Below are positions 6,656 through 8,438 of a DNA stretch of 8,438 bases, piece after piece. How positions within the stretch are numbered: position 1 is the stretch's first letter; each line of letters begins with the position of its first letter. The DNA is taken from contig JACCVC010000238.1 of NCBI GenBank assembly GCA_013698305.1, positions 1-8,438 on the forward strand, given 5' to 3'. This stretch comes from Chloroflexia bacterium (lineage in GTDB: Bacteria; Chloroflexota; Chloroflexia; Thermomicrobiales; UBA6265). The notes below the pieces were generated by a model, which did no database searches, was not told where the DNA came from, and worked only from the letters and a program-made list of their open reading frames with translations. A program made the position numbers and the translations under genes.

Positions 6656-7873
6656 ATGCCTGAGCATGGCGTTGATTCGGGTCCGATGGCTGACGATGAC
6701 GTGGAACGGCTGCGGGCTGACACTCCTGGGGTGCAGCATGTCCGTCACTTCAACCACGCGGGTGCATCGCTGCCGCCGCAACCGGTGATGGACGCGACGA
6801 TCGGCCATCTGCAACGCGAGGCGGAGATCGGCGGCTATGAGGCGTTCGACGCGGCGGAAGAGCGGCTCGAGGATGTCTATGCGCAAATCGCTGGGCTGGT
6901 GGGAGCTTCGCCCGCCGAAGTGGCGCTGATGGAGAACGGCACCCGCGGCTGGGATATGGTCGTCTACGGCATCCCCTTTCGAAAAGGGGATCGGGTCGTC
7001 ACGACGATGTCGGAATACGGCTCGAACGTCATCGCGATGTTGCAGATCGCCAAACGTGGTGTGGACCTTATCGTCGTGCCGGATGACGAGCGCGGACAGA
7101 TCGATCTCGAGCGGCTGGACGCACAGCTGGATTCCCGGGTGCGTGCGGTGCTGGTCTCGCACATGCCGACCAACGGCGGCTTGATCCAGCCCGCAGAGGA
7201 GATCGGCAGGATCGTCCGCGATCGCGCGCCGGACGCCTGGTACGTGCTGGACGCGATCCAGACCGTCGGGCAAATCTCGCTCGACATGGCGGCGATCGGC
7301 TGCGATGCGCTGGCCGGCAACAGCCGCAAGTACCTGCGCGGTCCGCGTGGCGCCGGATTCGTGGTGGTGCGTCAGGATCGACTGGACGAGCTGGAGCCGC
7401 CGATGATCGACAACCAGGCGGCGACCTGGACCGGGCCGCGAAGCTACCAGCTTCGGCCCGACGCGCGGCGATTCGAATCGTGGGAGGCGAATCACGCCGC
7501 CCGGCTGGGCATGGGCGTGGCGGTAGCCTATGCGCGTGAGATCGGCATCGAGCGCATCGCCGCCCGGATCGTCCGACAAGCCGAGCGGTTGAGGTCGGAG
7601 CTTTCGGGGCTGGCTGGCGTGACGGTGCGAGATCAGGGTCGACAGCAGGGCGGCATCGTCACGCTTACCCATGAGCGTCTGACGCCGTTGGAGATCAAGG
7701 AGTTCCTGGGCAATCGCGGCATCAACGTGTCGATCACCACGGTCCAGAGCACCCGGTTCGACATGGAAGCACGCGGTCTCGATGCGATGGTGCGGGCATC
7801 GGTACACGCGATCACGACCGACGCCGAGATCGAGGCGCTGGTAGGTGGAATCCACGACCTGATGGTCAGCTGA
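6656..7873 (+). CDS. Class V aminotransferase-fold PLP-dependent enzyme
   Basis: A 405-residue fold-type I PLP enzyme of the class V (CsdA/NifS-like) group. Seen in order: HFNHAGASLPP (31-41), the N-terminal substrate-loop motif; MENGTRGWDMV (92-102), the cofactor phosphate region; SHMPTNGG (168-175); VLDAIQTVGQ (197-206) with D199 to pair with the pyridine nitrogen; and GNSRKYLRGPRGAGF (221-235) with K225 as the predicted Schiff-base lysine. The C-terminal domain ends VRASVHAITTDAEIEALV. The only cysteine is C216, just before the lysine motif, so the mobile-loop persulfide cysteine of cysteine desulfurases is absent. An aminotransferase, lyase or epimerase role is therefore more likely than sulfur transfer. 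ATG 6656 lies four bases after the oxidoreductase stop with GGGAGA in range, implying translational coupling; ATG 6686 is a weaker alternative. The 3' end overlaps the convergent dehydrogenase gene by 8 bases. The substrate cannot be told from sequence. Confidence 0.9.
   Translation: MPEHGVDSGPMADDDVERLRADTPGVQHVRHFNHAGASLPPQPVMDATIGHLQREAEIGGYEAFDAAEERLEDVYAQIAGLVGASPAEVALMENGTRGWDMVVYGIPFRKGDRVVTTMSEYGSNVIAMLQIAKRGVDLIVVPDDERGQIDLERLDAQLDSRVRAVLVSHMPTNGGLIQPAEEIGRIVRDRAPDAWYVLDAIQTVGQISLDMAAIGCDALAGNSRKYLRGPRGAGFVVVRQDRLDELEPPMIDNQAATWTGPRSYQLRPDARRFESWEANHAARLGMGVAVAYAREIGIERIAARIVRQAERLRSELSGLAGVTVRDQGRQQGGIVTLTHERLTPLEIKEFLGNRGINVSITTVQSTRFDMEARGLDAMVRASVHAITTDAEIEALVGGIHDLMVS
6971..6991. 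repeat. Perfect intragenic inverted repeat, 9-bp arms with 3-base loop
   Basis: The arms ATCCCCTTT and AAAGGGGAT are exact reverse complements around CGA. The repeat lies in the PLP-enzyme gene and encodes I-P-F-R-K-G-D (residues 106-112). No T-run follows on either strand, so it is not a classical terminator. The hairpin may simply follow from the protein sequence, although the choice of CCC, TTT, AAA and GGG codons is needed to make it perfect. Confidence 0.7.
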
Positions 7874-8438
7874 ACTCGATCAGCGTCTTGATGCCCTGAT
7901 CGGCCTTGGCCGCGATCGAGCCAAGCGCGGCATCGAAGGGGATGCGATCGGTGAACATCCGCTCCAGCAGTCCCGGCCACAACTCCTCGAACCGTCCCAG
8001 ATGATCGACGGCGTTCGTGAAGTCCTCAATGCCGGCGTTGACACTGCCAACCACGGTCTTGTTGCCCGCCACGAGTCCGGTATTGATCTGAGCAGTCGGC
8101 ACTTCGGCGGTTCCGTCACCGCCGGTGAGGCTGAGCAGCACCAGCACGCCATTTGTGCCGAGCATGGTCATCGCGTCGAAGGCCAGCGAACTGGCGCCGG
8201 TACTCTCCAGGATCAGGTCGATATTGTCCAGCCGCTGGTGAAGTTCGTGCAGCGATTCCACCTCAGTGGAGACGTAGCTGGCGCCGCTGGCCTCGATGAT
8301 GCTGGCGGCCGGATTCGGTTTGGGGGTGCGGGCGACAGTGGTGACATCGATGTCGCGCGACCGCAAGAGCAGCGAGCCGAGCATGCCAATCGGTCCCGCG
8401 CCGAGCACGACCGCGGTTTCCAGGTTCCAATACGCCAT
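7866..8438 (-). CDS. MDR-superfamily dehydrogenase, glucose 1-dehydrogenase type (5' partial)
   Basis: The last 190 residues of a zinc-type medium-chain dehydrogenase. The visible part begins at the coenzyme domain: VLGAGPIGMLG (11-21, GxGPxG fingerprint), then VTTVARTPKP (32-41), where an arginine rather than an acidic residue follows strand 2, hinting at NADP(H) use. LESTGASSLAFDAM (78-90), GTNGVLVLLSLTGGDG (94-109) and GNKTVVGSVNAGIEDF (125-140) closely resemble the C-terminal domain of glucose 1-dehydrogenases, which oxidise glucose or related aldoses at C1. The gene runs off the right edge. The ATG at 8436-8438 is only an internal methionine, because the catalytic zinc-binding domain that should precede the fold is missing. 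The TGA at 7866-7868 overlaps the end of the convergent PLP-enzyme gene by 8 bases. Substrate range in this family is broad, so glucose is a best guess. Confidence 0.88.
   Translation of the reverse strand: MAYWNLETAVVLGAGPIGMLGSLLLRSRDIDVTTVARTPKPNPAASIIEASGASYVSTEVESLHELHQRLDNIDLILESTGASSLAFDAMTMLGTNGVLVLLSLTGGDGTAEVPTAQINTGLVAGNKTVVGSVNAGIEDFTNAVDHLGRFEELWPGLLERMFTDRIPFDAALGSIAAKADQGIKTLIEFS

Noticed and set aside
6494..7855. A 453-codon open frame on the minus strand, antisense to the PLP-enzyme gene
   Set aside because: It lies fully opposite a well-supported enzyme gene, has no recognisable domain, and is rich in R, H, D and P as expected from the complement of GC-rich coding sequence.
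6656..7873. Naming the PLP enzyme a cysteine desulfurase
   Set aside because: The C-terminal catalytic cysteine is absent and no Fe-S assembly genes are nearby.

Overview
The window is GC-rich and gene-dense. It holds six genes, two of them cut by the window edges. The likely source is a member of the Chloroflexota, possibly of the Thermomicrobia type. This is an inference from the base composition, the DUF2298/'YYY' membrane protein (a family typical of Chloroflexota and archaea) and the glucose-dehydrogenase-type MDR enzyme. There is no rRNA or other marker gene to confirm it. I saw no tRNA, CRISPR array, insertion sequence or mobile element.

Layout. Bases 1-123 (+) are the last 40 codons of a probable GNAT acetyltransferase. 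It converges on a three-gene minus-strand block, read from right to left: a membrane sensor histidine kinase (3236-5188), a NarL/LuxR-type response regulator 16 bases downstream (2584-3219), and, after a 130-base gap, a 768-residue DUF2298 polytopic membrane protein (147-2453). A 344-base divergent intergenic region (5189-5532) separates this block from a plus-strand pair: a DAO-family FAD oxidoreductase (5533-6651) and, four bases later, a class V PLP-dependent enzyme (6656-7873). The pair converges with, and overlaps by 8 bases, the C-terminal part of an MDR dehydrogenase of the glucose 1-dehydrogenase type (7866-8438, minus, truncated by the window end).

How the genes may work together. 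The kinase and regulator form a complete HisKA_3/NarL two-component pair; the kinase has a probable extracytoplasmic Cache-like sensor. The oxidoreductase and PLP enzyme are almost certainly co-transcribed and look like a small amino-acid or amine catabolic module, but their substrates cannot be read from sequence. The divergent region carries two short palindromes resembling FadR-type GntR operators, although no GntR gene lies in the window. The DUF2298 protein is a predicted GT-C-like glycosyltransferase-related membrane protein of unknown function.

Most of the window is ordinary metabolic and regulatory gene content. The points most worth a second look are the S/T/D/E-rich insertion in the kinase sensor, the divergent regulatory region, the oxidase-PLP pair in which the PLP enzyme lacks a desulfurase cysteine, the diverged recognition-helix region of the response regulator, and a perfect 9-bp-stem inverted repeat inside the PLP-enzyme gene. 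I did not find strong evidence for a new kind of biological system.
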